Below, piece by piece: positions 8,070 through 16,400 of a stretch of 64,000 nucleotides of DNA; position 1 is the stretch's first letter, and every line of letters begins with the position of its first letter. The DNA lies in assembly GCA_963768975.1 (NCBI GenBank), contig CAVYKB010000019.1, positions 495,147 through 559,146 of the forward strand. Reading direction: 5' to 3'. This stretch comes from CADCTB01 sp963768975 (GTDB taxonomy: Bacteria > Actinomycetota > Acidimicrobiia > Acidimicrobiales > AC-14). The position numbers were made by a program, and so were the translations under genes. The notes beneath the pieces were generated by a model that was not told the DNA's origin, searched no databases, and saw only the letters and a program-made list of their open reading frames with translations.

Positions 8070-9229
8070 AGGCCCTTCAGTTCCGTCGCAACCTGCCACG
8101 GTACGGGGCGGCCATGGTGGCCGGCGGCCTGGTGCCCGGCCTCGGCGCCCGGGTGGGGCCCCTGCGGCTCACCGATGTCGACGAACCTCACCTCCCGGGC
8201 CCGGGGTGGCACCGGATCCGTCCCCGGCTGGCGGGAATCTGCGGCTCCGACCTGTCGACGATCGACGGCAAGTCGTCGCGGTACTTCGAGCCCATCGTGT
8301 CGTTCCCGTTCGTCCCCGGCCACGAGATCGTGGCCGACAGCGACCTCGGCCGGGTGGTGGTCGAGCCGGTACTGAACTGCATCCCCCGGGGCATCGACCC
8401 GCCGTGCTCCTTCTGCGCCGCCGGCCTGACCGGCAGCTGCCAGAACCTGGCCCTCGGCCAGATCGAGCCCGGGCTCCAGATCGGCTCGTGCGCTGACACC
8501 GGCGGCGGCTGGTCGACGGCCATGGTGGCGCACGAGAGCCAGCTCCACGTCGTGCCCGAGGACATGAGCGACGAGGCGGCGGTGATGGTGGAGCCAGCGG
8601 CGTGCGCGATCCATGCCGCCCGCAGGGCGTCCGGCGAGCAACCGTCCACCGTGGTCGTCCTCGGCGCCGGCACCGTGGGCCTGTGCACGATCGCCGCCGT
8701 GCGCCGGCACGTGCAGCCGGGCACCCTGGTGGCTTCGGCCAAGCATCCCGAACAGCGGAGGCTGGCTCTCGACCTGGGCGCCGACGTCGTCGTCGCGCCG
8801 GGCGAGGTGCGGCGGGCGGTGCGCCGGCTGAGCCGGTCGCCGATGGTGGGCGCTGGCGTGGGAGAGGGCGCCGGGGTGGTCTACGACTGCGTCGGCAGCG
8901 AGGCCAGCATCGACGACGCCCTGGCCGTCGTCCGGCCCCGTGAGCAGGTCATCCTCGTGGGCATGGCCGGACGGGTCACCGTCGACATGACTGCGCTGTG
9001 GCACAAGGAAGTCCGCCTGGTGGGCGCCTACACCTACGGGCGGGAAAGCACCGGCGAGCGGACCTTCGACATGGCGTTCGACCTGGTGCGCGACGCCGAT
9101 CTGGCCCGCCTGGTCTCGGCCACCTACAACCTTGACCGCTACCGTGAGGCCATCGACCACGCCGCCAACGCCGGTTCCCGAGGGGCGGTCAAAGTGGTTT
9201 TCGACCTACGAGGAGAGCGCAACAGGTGA
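8066..9229 (+). CDS. Zinc-dependent medium-chain alcohol dehydrogenase
   Basis: This 387-residue MDR-family oxidoreductase should interconvert an alcohol and an aldehyde or ketone with NAD(P). Catalytic-zinc ligands are visible as CGSDLS and PGHEIV. The structural-zinc lobe carries a Cys group around CSFCAAGLTGSCQN. The nucleotide-binding loop is VVLGAGTVGLCTIAAV, about residue 195. It starts at GTG 8066, overlapping the stop of the acyl-CoA reductase gene by 4 bases, and ends 4 bases before the next start. That places it inside a tight operon with a reductase that yields fatty aldehyde or alcohol, which suggests a long-chain substrate. Substrate and direction are inference. Confidence 0.87.
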   Translation: MKALQFRRNLPRYGAAMVAGGLVPGLGARVGPLRLTDVDEPHLPGPGWHRIRPRLAGICGSDLSTIDGKSSRYFEPIVSFPFVPGHEIVADSDLGRVVVEPVLNCIPRGIDPPCSFCAAGLTGSCQNLALGQIEPGLQIGSCADTGGGWSTAMVAHESQLHVVPEDMSDEAAVMVEPAACAIHAARRASGEQPSTVVVLGAGTVGLCTIAAVRRHVQPGTLVASAKHPEQRRLALDLGADVVVAPGEVRRAVRRLSRSPMVGAGVGEGAGVVYDCVGSEASIDDALAVVRPREQVILVGMAGRVTVDMTALWHKEVRLVGAYTYGRESTGERTFDMAFDLVRDADLARLVSATYNLDRYREAIDHAANAGSRGAVKVVFDLRGERNR

Positions 9230-9233
9230 GCGA

Positions 9234-10817
9234 GTGAGCAGGCCGGGGTTTGTCTTAGAGGTTGACCGGTCGACGCCGCCGATCCTCTTCCACCACGGCG
9301 AGGGCTTCCGCCTGGAGCGCCTGCCCGCCGGCAGCCGGGTGGTGTACCCGGCCGAGCCGGTGGCGCCGTTGAAGGACCCCGACGCCGCCATCCGGCACGC
9401 CCTGCTGAACCCGGTCGGTGACAGCCAGCCCCTGCCGTCGCTGCTGCACGCTGGCATGAAGCTGACCATCGCCATGGACAACCAGGCCGTCCCATTGCCG
9501 CCGATGGCTCGCCCCGACAACCGCCAGCGAGTTCTCGAGGTCGTCCTCGACATGGCCGCCGCCGCCGGCGTGGACGACGTGGAGCTGATCATCGCCCACG
9601 GCCTGCACCGCCGGCAGACCGAGGCCGAGCTCCGCCACATGCTGGGTGACCGAATCTACGACGCCTTCGCCCCCCACGGCATGCTCACCCAGCACGACGC
9701 CGAGGACCACGACAACCTGGTGCTGGTCGGCCGTACCGAGCAAGGCGAGCACGTCGAGATCAACAAGCGGGCCGTCACCAGCGACCTCCTGATTTACGTC
9801 AACGTGAACCTGGTGGCCATGGACGGTGGCCACAAGTCGACGATGACCGGCCTCACGTCGTACAGGGGCCTCAAGCACCACCACAACGTCTCCGGCATGC
9901 AGCGCAGCCGGTCGTTCATGGACCCGCCCAACTCCGAGCTGCACAACTCGGTCTGGCGCCAGGGCCGGATGCTGGCCGACGCAGTGAAGATCTTCCAGAT
10001 CGAGACCACGGTCAACACCGACACGTTCCCGAGCCAGTTCGCGTTCCTCCAGAAGCGGGAATGGGAGTGGTCGGCGCGCGACCGGGCCTCCTATCTCGGC
10101 GTCTCGAAGAGCCTGGAGCGGGTGCCGCCCCGGATCGCCCGGAGCATTTTCCACGGCATCAAGTCGCCCCAGAAGATGACGAGCGTGCAGGCCGGCGAGG
10201 TGGAGGCGGTCCACAAGCTCACGCTGGAGAGCGTCCACCGCCAGCACCTCGTGCCGGTCGAAGGCCAGGCCGACGTGCTGACCATGGGGCTGCCCTACGT
10301 CGGCCCGTACAACGTCAACTCGATCCTGAACCCGCTGCTCGTGATGTGCCTGGCCCTCGGCTACTTCTTCAACCTGTACCGGGGGAAGCCGCTGGTCCGG
10401 AAGGGCGGCGTGGTCATCCTGAGCCATCCGACCCGGTGGGAGTTCCACCCCGTCCACCACCCGAGCTACATCGATTTCTTCGAGCAGGTCCTGACCGAGA
10501 CCACCGACCCGCTGGAGATCGAGAAGAAGTTCGAGGAGGACTTCGCCACCGACCCCTGGTACATCCACCTGTACCGCAACAGCTACGCCTATCACGGCGT
10601 TCACGCCTTCTACATGTGGTACTGGGGTGCCCACGCCCTCCAGCACGTCGGCCAGGTCATCATCGTCGGCGGCGAGCCGAAGGCGGTACGGCGTATGGGG
10701 TTCAAGCCGGCGTCCACCCTGCGCGACGCCTTGGAAATGGCCGAGGACGTGGTGGGCCGGAATCCGTCGATCACCCACATCCACAACCCACCGATCTTCA
10801 TCGCGGACGTCACGTGA
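9234..10817 (+). CDS. LarA-like protein (lactate racemase N-terminal, DUF2088 family)
   Basis: The 527-residue protein has the N-terminal domain of LarA-type enzymes. In lactate racemase this domain binds a nickel-pincer nucleotide. Seen here are the DNQAVPLPPM strand, IIAHGLHRRQTEAEL (the family GxHRxxT stretch) and VNLVAMDGGHKSTMTGL, whose lysine aligns with the cofactor-linked lysine of LarA. The second half (about residue 300 on) is long, rich in His, Tyr and Trp, and unlike LarA itself. The start is GTG 9234, four bases after the dehydrogenase stop; longer in-frame starts would lie inside that gene. No larB/larC cofactor genes are in view, so whether it carries the nickel cofactor and what it racemises or epimerises is open. 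Confidence 0.75.
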   Translation: MSRPGFVLEVDRSTPPILFHHGEGFRLERLPAGSRVVYPAEPVAPLKDPDAAIRHALLNPVGDSQPLPSLLHAGMKLTIAMDNQAVPLPPMARPDNRQRVLEVVLDMAAAAGVDDVELIIAHGLHRRQTEAELRHMLGDRIYDAFAPHGMLTQHDAEDHDNLVLVGRTEQGEHVEINKRAVTSDLLIYVNVNLVAMDGGHKSTMTGLTSYRGLKHHHNVSGMQRSRSFMDPPNSELHNSVWRQGRMLADAVKIFQIETTVNTDTFPSQFAFLQKREWEWSARDRASYLGVSKSLERVPPRIARSIFHGIKSPQKMTSVQAGEVEAVHKLTLESVHRQHLVPVEGQADVLTMGLPYVGPYNVNSILNPLLVMCLALGYFFNLYRGKPLVRKGGVVILSHPTRWEFHPVHHPSYIDFFEQVLTETTDPLEIEKKFEEDFATDPWYIHLYRNSYAYHGVHAFYMWYWGAHALQHVGQVIIVGGEPKAVRRMGFKPASTLRDALEMAEDVVGRNPSITHIHNPPIFIADVT

Positions 10818-10834
10818 GCAGAGCACGACGGCCT

Positions 10835-10882
10835 GGCCCGCCGGCCTTGCCGGAGCGGAGCGGAGGCCCCTGCCGGCGGGCC
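10835..10882. repeat. 11-bp inverted repeat between the LarA-like and plsC-like genes
   Basis: GGCCCGCCGGC at 10835-10845 and GCCGGCGGGCC at 10872-10882 form a perfect 11-bp stem around a 26-base loop. It lies in the 106-base gap between two same-strand genes and could act as an attenuator or an mRNA-stability element. There is no U-tract. Confidence 0.45.
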
Positions 10883-10923
10883 ATTGAGGGCCGGCGGGCG
10901 TCGCGAACAAATGTGGACGTGAC

Positions 10924-11820
10924 ATGAGAGTCGTTGGCCCTCGCTTCCCACTGGGGAAGCCGAACTGGCCGACGTCGGTGCCCCGCCCCGCGGTCAAGCG
11001 CCGCACCGGCGTGGACTACGAAACCGACTGGGCCCGCCGGCACAGCGCCCGGGTGGCGCGGGCGGCCATCGTCGACAACGTCCTGCGGCCGGCGATCAAC
11101 GTCGTGGCCTCGCCCACCGTGCACGGCGACGACCGCCTCGTCGGCCTGCAGGCGCCGGCCATCTTCGTCGCCAACCACCACAGCCATCTCGACACCGGGC
11201 TGGTCCTGACGTCGCTCCCCGAGCGGTTCCGCCACCGAGCGATCGTGGCCGCGGCCGCCGACTACTTCTTTACCAGCCGGGCCAAGGCTGCCTTCTCCGC
11301 CCTGGCCATCGGCGCCATCCCCATGGAGCGCACGAAGGTCGGCCGGCGCTCCGCCGACCACGCCGCCGAGCTGCTCGAGGAAGGCTGGAACCTGGTCATG
11401 TTCCCGGAGGGCGGTCGCAGCCCCGACGGGTGGGGCCGGTCGTTCCGAGGCGGCGCCGCCTACCTCTCCCTGCGGTGCAGCCGTCCGGTCGTCCCCATCT
11501 ACCTGGAGGGCACCGGGCGGTTGTGGAGGCGGGGCAAGAAGTGGCCCAAGCTCGCCGGCAAGGGCCAGGGAGTGCACCTGGTGTTCGGCACGCCGGTGTG
11601 GCCGGAGCCCGGCGAGGACGCCCGCCGGCTGGCGGCTCGGCTGGAACTCGCCGTCGCCGCCCTGGCCGACGAGTGGTCAACCGACTGGTGGACCGCCCGC
11701 CGGCGGGCCGCGGCCGGCACCACGCCGGCGCTCACCGGGCCGGCGGCCGGCGCCTGGCGGCGGGCGTGGGCGCTCGACGCCGATGCGGCCAGCCGGTCGG
11801 GCCGGCGAGCCTGGCCCTAG
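10924..11820 (+). CDS. 1-acyl-glycerol-phosphate acyltransferase family protein (PlsC-like)
   Basis: The 298-residue protein carries the two defining acyltransferase motifs. NHHSHLD (about residues 83-89) provides the HX4D catalytic pair and FPEGGRS (about 159-165) the glycerol-phosphate-binding motif. PlsC-type enzymes esterify a lyso-phospholipid or related hydroxyl with an acyl chain at the membrane. The first 25 residues are basic and lack a clear membrane helix; a hydrophobic segment follows near residue 45. It is the fourth gene of the lipid cassette (reductase-HAD, dehydrogenase, LarA-like, acyltransferase), which together could make and esterify a fatty alcohol or an unusual glycerolipid. 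That pathway is inference from neighbours. ATG 10924 has a weak ribosome-binding site. Confidence 0.85.
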   Translation: MRVVGPRFPLGKPNWPTSVPRPAVKRRTGVDYETDWARRHSARVARAAIVDNVLRPAINVVASPTVHGDDRLVGLQAPAIFVANHHSHLDTGLVLTSLPERFRHRAIVAAAADYFFTSRAKAAFSALAIGAIPMERTKVGRRSADHAAELLEEGWNLVMFPEGGRSPDGWGRSFRGGAAYLSLRCSRPVVPIYLEGTGRLWRRGKKWPKLAGKGQGVHLVFGTPVWPEPGEDARRLAARLELAVAALADEWSTDWWTARRRAAAGTTPALTGPAAGAWRRAWALDADAASRSGRRAWP

Positions 11821-11824
11821 CCGA

Positions 11825-13309
11825 GTGTGCAAAATTCCGTCTCTGACACTGAATTTTGCACTCCCGATCCCGCTCCTGGCCCTGACCCGCGGGGAATACG
11901 CGCTCCGGTTCGGCATTGCCGCCGGCGTCGCCCTTGCCGCCTGGCTGGCGCTCCTCGGGCTGTTCGCCGTCGCCACCCGGGCTCGGAGGCCTGACGCCGG
12001 CCCCGAAGCCCTCGAGCTCCCGGGCGACGAGCCGCCGGCGGTCGTCGCCATGCTCACCGACGGGTGGGCAGTCGGCCATGAGGCGGTGCCGGCGACCCTC
12101 ATCGACCTCGCGGCCCGCAGGATCGTCGCCATCGAGGGCGCAGGCCTCGACCGCTTCGTGGTGCGCCTGCGACCCTCGGCCGGTACTGCCGGCCTCACCG
12201 ACTACGAGAAGCAGGTGCTCCGTCACGTCCAGAACCTCGCTTCGCCCGACGGCACGGTGCCCAGCGAGGCGCTGACCACCGGTCCGGAGGACGACTCGGC
12301 CGCGTGGTGGAAGCGGTTCCAGGCGTCGGTGGTCGACGACGCCCGCAGCCGGGGCCTCTCGAGGAGCCGCTGGAGTACGTGGATGCTGGTCGTCCTGGGC
12401 GCCGTCGCGCTCGTGCCGGCGACGCTCGCCGCCCTCGCCCTGGTCACCGCTCCGCCGGCGGAGGGCACCTCTGAGACCGACAACCCGATCGGGGCGTTCA
12501 TCGGGGCCACCGCCTTGGCCTGGTTCCCGCTGATGGCCGTCCCCCGCAAGCTCCGCGCCGAGCGAGAAACGCCGGCGGGCCAGGAGGCGGCGGCCCGCTG
12601 GCTGGGTCTGCGAGAGCACCTCGACGCCACCGGCGGCTTCGCCGACGCCCCGCCGGCGGCGGTGGCCATCTGGGACCGGTTCCTGGCCTATGGCGCCGCC
12701 CTCGGCGTGGCCGGCGCGGCCGTGCGGTCGCTCCCGCTCGGGAGCGAGTCGGACACCGAGGCGTGGACGGCCCACGGCGGGCACTGGCGGGTGGTCCACA
12801 TCGACTACCCGAAGCGCCTCCCGCCGGGCTGGGGCAAGCCGCCGCTCCTGGCGACGGCCATCGGCCTGGCCGGCCTCCTCGGCGGACTGTTCGTGGCCCG
12901 CATCTTCTTCCCTCTCATGGCCGACCTCATCGGCGACGTGCTCGACCCCACCAGCGAGCAGGGGTTCGAGCCGATCAACCTCATCGGCATCGCCATCCTG
13001 AGCCTGCCCACCACCGTCACGGCCATCCTGATCGTCCGCTCCGCCCTGGTGCTGGCGGCGTCGGTCCCCGACCTGTTCGCCACCCGCGAGGTCACCGGCG
13101 TCGTCTTGCGCATCCGCCGGCACGAGAAGGTGTCCTACCTGGCGGTCGACGACGGCGCCGGCACCAAGGTCCGGGCCTGGATCGTGGCGCCGCTGCTCCT
13201 CGGCGGCGCCGGCCTCAGCCAGGGCTCCAGTGTCTCGGCCACCGTGAGCCCCCGGCTAGGCCACGTGTCCCGGCTGGTGCGAATACCGGATGCCGGTCAG
13301 CGGGGCTGA
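11825..13309 (+). CDS. DUF2207-like predicted membrane protein
   Basis: A 494-residue integral membrane protein. Hydrophobic segments occur near residues 26-48, about 185-210, 220-240, 340-365 and 385-415. Between them lies a cytoplasmic domain beginning GDEPPAVVAMLTDGWAVGHEAVPATLIDLAARRIV, a pattern I associate with the C-terminal part of DUF2207 proteins. The large N-terminal extracellular domain of DUF2207 is absent. The only start upstream of the first helix in this frame is GTG 11825, four bases after the acyltransferase stop, so the first dozen codons are formed by the palindrome at 11827-11861. Function unknown; proximity to the lipid cassette may be fortuitous. Confidence 0.65.
   Translation: MCKIPSLTLNFALPIPLLALTRGEYALRFGIAAGVALAAWLALLGLFAVATRARRPDAGPEALELPGDEPPAVVAMLTDGWAVGHEAVPATLIDLAARRIVAIEGAGLDRFVVRLRPSAGTAGLTDYEKQVLRHVQNLASPDGTVPSEALTTGPEDDSAAWWKRFQASVVDDARSRGLSRSRWSTWMLVVLGAVALVPATLAALALVTAPPAEGTSETDNPIGAFIGATALAWFPLMAVPRKLRAERETPAGQEAAARWLGLREHLDATGGFADAPPAAVAIWDRFLAYGAALGVAGAAVRSLPLGSESDTEAWTAHGGHWRVVHIDYPKRLPPGWGKPPLLATAIGLAGLLGGLFVARIFFPLMADLIGDVLDPTSEQGFEPINLIGIAILSLPTTVTAILIVRSALVLAASVPDLFATREVTGVVLRIRRHEKVSYLAVDDGAGTKVRAWIVAPLLLGGAGLSQGSSVSATVSPRLGHVSRLVRIPDAGQRG
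11827..11861. repeat. 35-bp AT-rich palindrome at the start of the membrane-protein gene
   Basis: GTGCAAAATTC at 11827-11837 and GAATTTTGCAC at 11851-11861 form a perfect 11-bp stem with a 13-base loop. It lies 6 bases after the acyltransferase stop codon and covers the presumed first dozen codons of the next gene. Its AT content stands out sharply from the surrounding sequence. It could be a terminator for the lipid cassette, an operator, or a small mobile palindrome that supplied the start of the downstream frame. I saw no second copy in this window. Confidence 0.7.
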
Positions 13310-13345
13310 TGTATCTTTGGCTCGCACTCCACCGGGGCAGGGGCA

Positions 13346-13441
13346 ATGGCGCCTCCTTTCGACCCTTCAAGTCAGCAGCCTGCCTTCGACGAGGAAGCGC
13401 CCCGGGTTCCCCAGCCACAAGACCTTGACCCCCTGAGGTGA
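13346..13441 (+). CDS. Short upstream ORF in frame with gltB (leader peptide candidate)
   Basis: A 31-codon frame, ATG 13346 to TGA 13441, encodes a peptide starting MAPPFDPSSQQPAFDEEAP. AGGGG precedes the ATG. The frame is the same as that of gltB, and only one codon (CGC) separates its TGA from the gltB GTG start. The gltB ribosome-binding stretch GAGGTGA is inside the end of this ORF. It could couple or regulate gltB translation. Alternatively, if TGA were read through or is a sequence error, it would extend the GltB propeptide to about 44 residues, a length seen in other GltB proteins. No homologue is recognised. Confidence 0.4.
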   Translation: MAPPFDPSSQQPAFDEEAPRVPQPQDLDPLR

Positions 13442-13444
13442 CGC

Positions 13445-16400
13445 GTGCCCATCACTCCCACCCGTGAGCTCGACGCCTGCGGCATCGGCTTCGTCGCGCA
13501 GCGCTCCGGCCAGGCGTCGCGTGACGTCGTAACCGCCGCGCTCGGCGGTCTGGCCTGCGTGAAGCACCGGGGAGCCGTGGCGGCCGACGCCCGGTCCTCG
13601 GACGGCTCGGGCCTCCTCGTGCCCATCCCGCCGGCCATCTTCGGCGAGGGCCGGGGCCTGGCCATGCTGTTCGTCCGGGGCGAGGACCCCCGGGCCGGGG
13701 TGGAGGAGGCGGCCAAGGCCGAGGGCATCCGGGTGGTCGAGTGGCGGGTCCCGCCCACCGACGACTCGGTGCTGGGCATACTGGCCCGCGGCTCGGCGCC
13801 GGCCATGCTCCAGGCCGTCCTTGAAGCCGACGGTGTCCCGGACGAGCGGGCCGCGTTCCGGCTCCGCCGGCGCATCGCCACCACCACCACCGGGACCTAC
13901 GTCGCCTCCTGCTCGTTCCGCACCGTCGTCTACAAGGGCCTCATCACCGCCGACGCCCTGGCCGGCTACTACCTCGACCTGGCCGACCAGCGCTTCGAGG
14001 CCGCCTTCGCCGTCTTCCACCAGCGCTTCTCCACCAACACCCTGCCCACGTGGGAGCGGGCCCAGCCCTTCCGCACCCTCTGCCACAACGGCGAGATCAA
14101 CGCAGTGGCCGGCAACCTCAACCGGATGCGGGCCCGGGCCAGCCTGGGCACCGCGGCCGCAGGCCTCGGCCCTGAGAAGCTGTTCCGCCCCGTCTTCGAC
14201 GCCGAGGACTCCGACTCCGGCCAGCTCGACTCCGTCGTCGAGCTGCTGACCCGCGGTGGGCGCGACATCCGTCACGCCCTGGCCATGACCATCCCGGAGG
14301 CTTGGGAGGGCGAGCGCGACATCGCCTCGGAGGTCAAGGGCTTTTACCGCTATCACGCGTCGCTGATGGAGCCCTGGGACGGTCCCGCCGGCGTCATCTT
14401 CACCGACGGCATCGGCGTGGGCGCCACCCTCGACCGCAGCGGCCTGCGCCCGCTCCGCTACGCGGTGTGCGACGACGGCCTGGTCGTCTGCTGCTCGGAA
14501 GCCGGCGCCGTCGACGTGAGCGGCCGGGGCCAGGTCAAGCGCGGCCGCCTCGGCCCAGGGCAGATGCTCTACGTGACCCCCGGCGAGGGGGTGGTCTACG
14601 ACCAGCAGAACAAGGCCAAGCTGGCCGCCGGCGGCCCCTACGCCCGTTGGGCCCAGGACGGCCTGCGCCACCAGGCCACGGGCCAGCACATCTCCCAGAC
14701 CGCCGACGCCGCCGTCCTCGAGCAGCGCCAGGCGATCTTCGGGTACTCCCGCGAGGAGCTGGCCATGGTGCTGCGGTACATGGCCAACGAGGCCAAGGAG
14801 CCGACCTACTCGATGGGCGACGACTCGCCGCTTCCCCACCTCGCCGGCCGGCCCCGGCCCATCCACCACTACCTCAGGCAGCGGTTCGCCCAGGTCACCA
14901 ACCCCCCCATCGACCACCTGCGCGAGCGCTTGGTCATGAGCCTGCGCACCCTCCTCGGCCCTCGGCACCCGATCCTCCAAGCCGCGCCCGAGTCGACGCA
15001 GCTCCTGGTCCTGAAGTCCTTCTTCCTCTACCCGTCGGCTATCGCCGGCTTCCTTACCGGCGACTGCGGATCGTTCGGCTGTGGCCGCCTCGACGCCACG
15101 TTCCCCGTCGCCGACGGCCCCGACGGGCTGCTGGCCGCCGTCCAGCGGCTCTGCGACGAAGCCGAGCGCCTGGTCCGCGACGGCACCGGCATCCTCATCA
15201 TCGACGATGGCGGCGTGGGCGACGACCAGGCCCCGGTGCCGGCGCTGCTGGCCACTGGCGCCGTCCACCACCGCCTCGTCGCCCGGGGCATGCGCTCGGA
15301 CACCAGCCTGGTTGTCTCCGCCGACGACGCCCGCGACGTCCACTACATCGCCTGCCTCCTCGGCTACGGAGCGGACGCCATCTGCCCCGCCCTCGCCCTG
15401 GAGACCGTCGCGTACGAGGCCGACCAGAACGTCGACTCGGAACTGTCGGGTCCGGAGGCGCAGCACCGGCTCCAGGCCGGCCTGGAGGACGGCGTGCTGA
15501 AGGTGATGTCGAAGATGGGCATCTCAACCGTCGACTCCTACCGGGGCGCCCAGATCTTCGAGGTCATGGGCCTGGGTCCCGAGGTCGTCGACCTGTGCTT
15601 CGCCGGCACCCCGTCGGTGGTCGGCGGCGTGGGCTGGGCCGAGCTGGGCGAGGACGCCCTCAGCCGCCACGGCGAGGGCCGCACGGTCGAGGGCGGGTAC
15701 TACCGCGCCCTGAAGAACAAGGGCGAGTACCACACCCACAACGACCCGGTGGTGAAGGCCCTGAACGAGATGAAGGCCGCCCACCTCCTCCAAGCCGCCA
15801 TCCGCGACGGCAACAGCGAGCAGTACGACCGCTTCGCCGCGCTGGTGAACGGTCGCCCGCCCACCGAGCTGCACGACCTGCTCGAGTTCGTGCCCGCCGG
15901 CCCTCCGGTGCCTCTCGACGAGGTGGAGTCGGTGCAGGAGATCGTGAAGCGGTTCTCCACGGGCGCCATGTCGCACGGCGCCCTCAGCCGGGAGGCCCAT
16001 GAGACCCTCACCGAGGCGATGAACCTCATCGGCGGCAAGTCCAACTGCGGCGAGGGCGGCGAGAGCTTCGCCCGCTTCTCCACCCGGGGCCAGCCCACGG
16101 GCGACAAGAACAGCCGCATCAAGCAGATCGCCTCCGGCCGCTTCGGCGTCACGCCCGAGTACTGCGCCTTCGCCGATGAGCTCAACATCAAGATGGCCCA
16201 GGGGTCCAAGCCGGGTGAAGGCGGCCAGATCCCGGGCAACAAGGTGTCGGAGGAGATCGCCGAGCTGCGCCACACCCAGCCCGGCATCGGCCTCATCTCA
16301 CCCCCGCCCCATCACGACATCTACTCCATCGAGGACCTGGCCCAGCTCATCTTCGACCTGAAGCAGGTCAACCGGCTGGCCGACGTGTCGGTCAAGCTGG

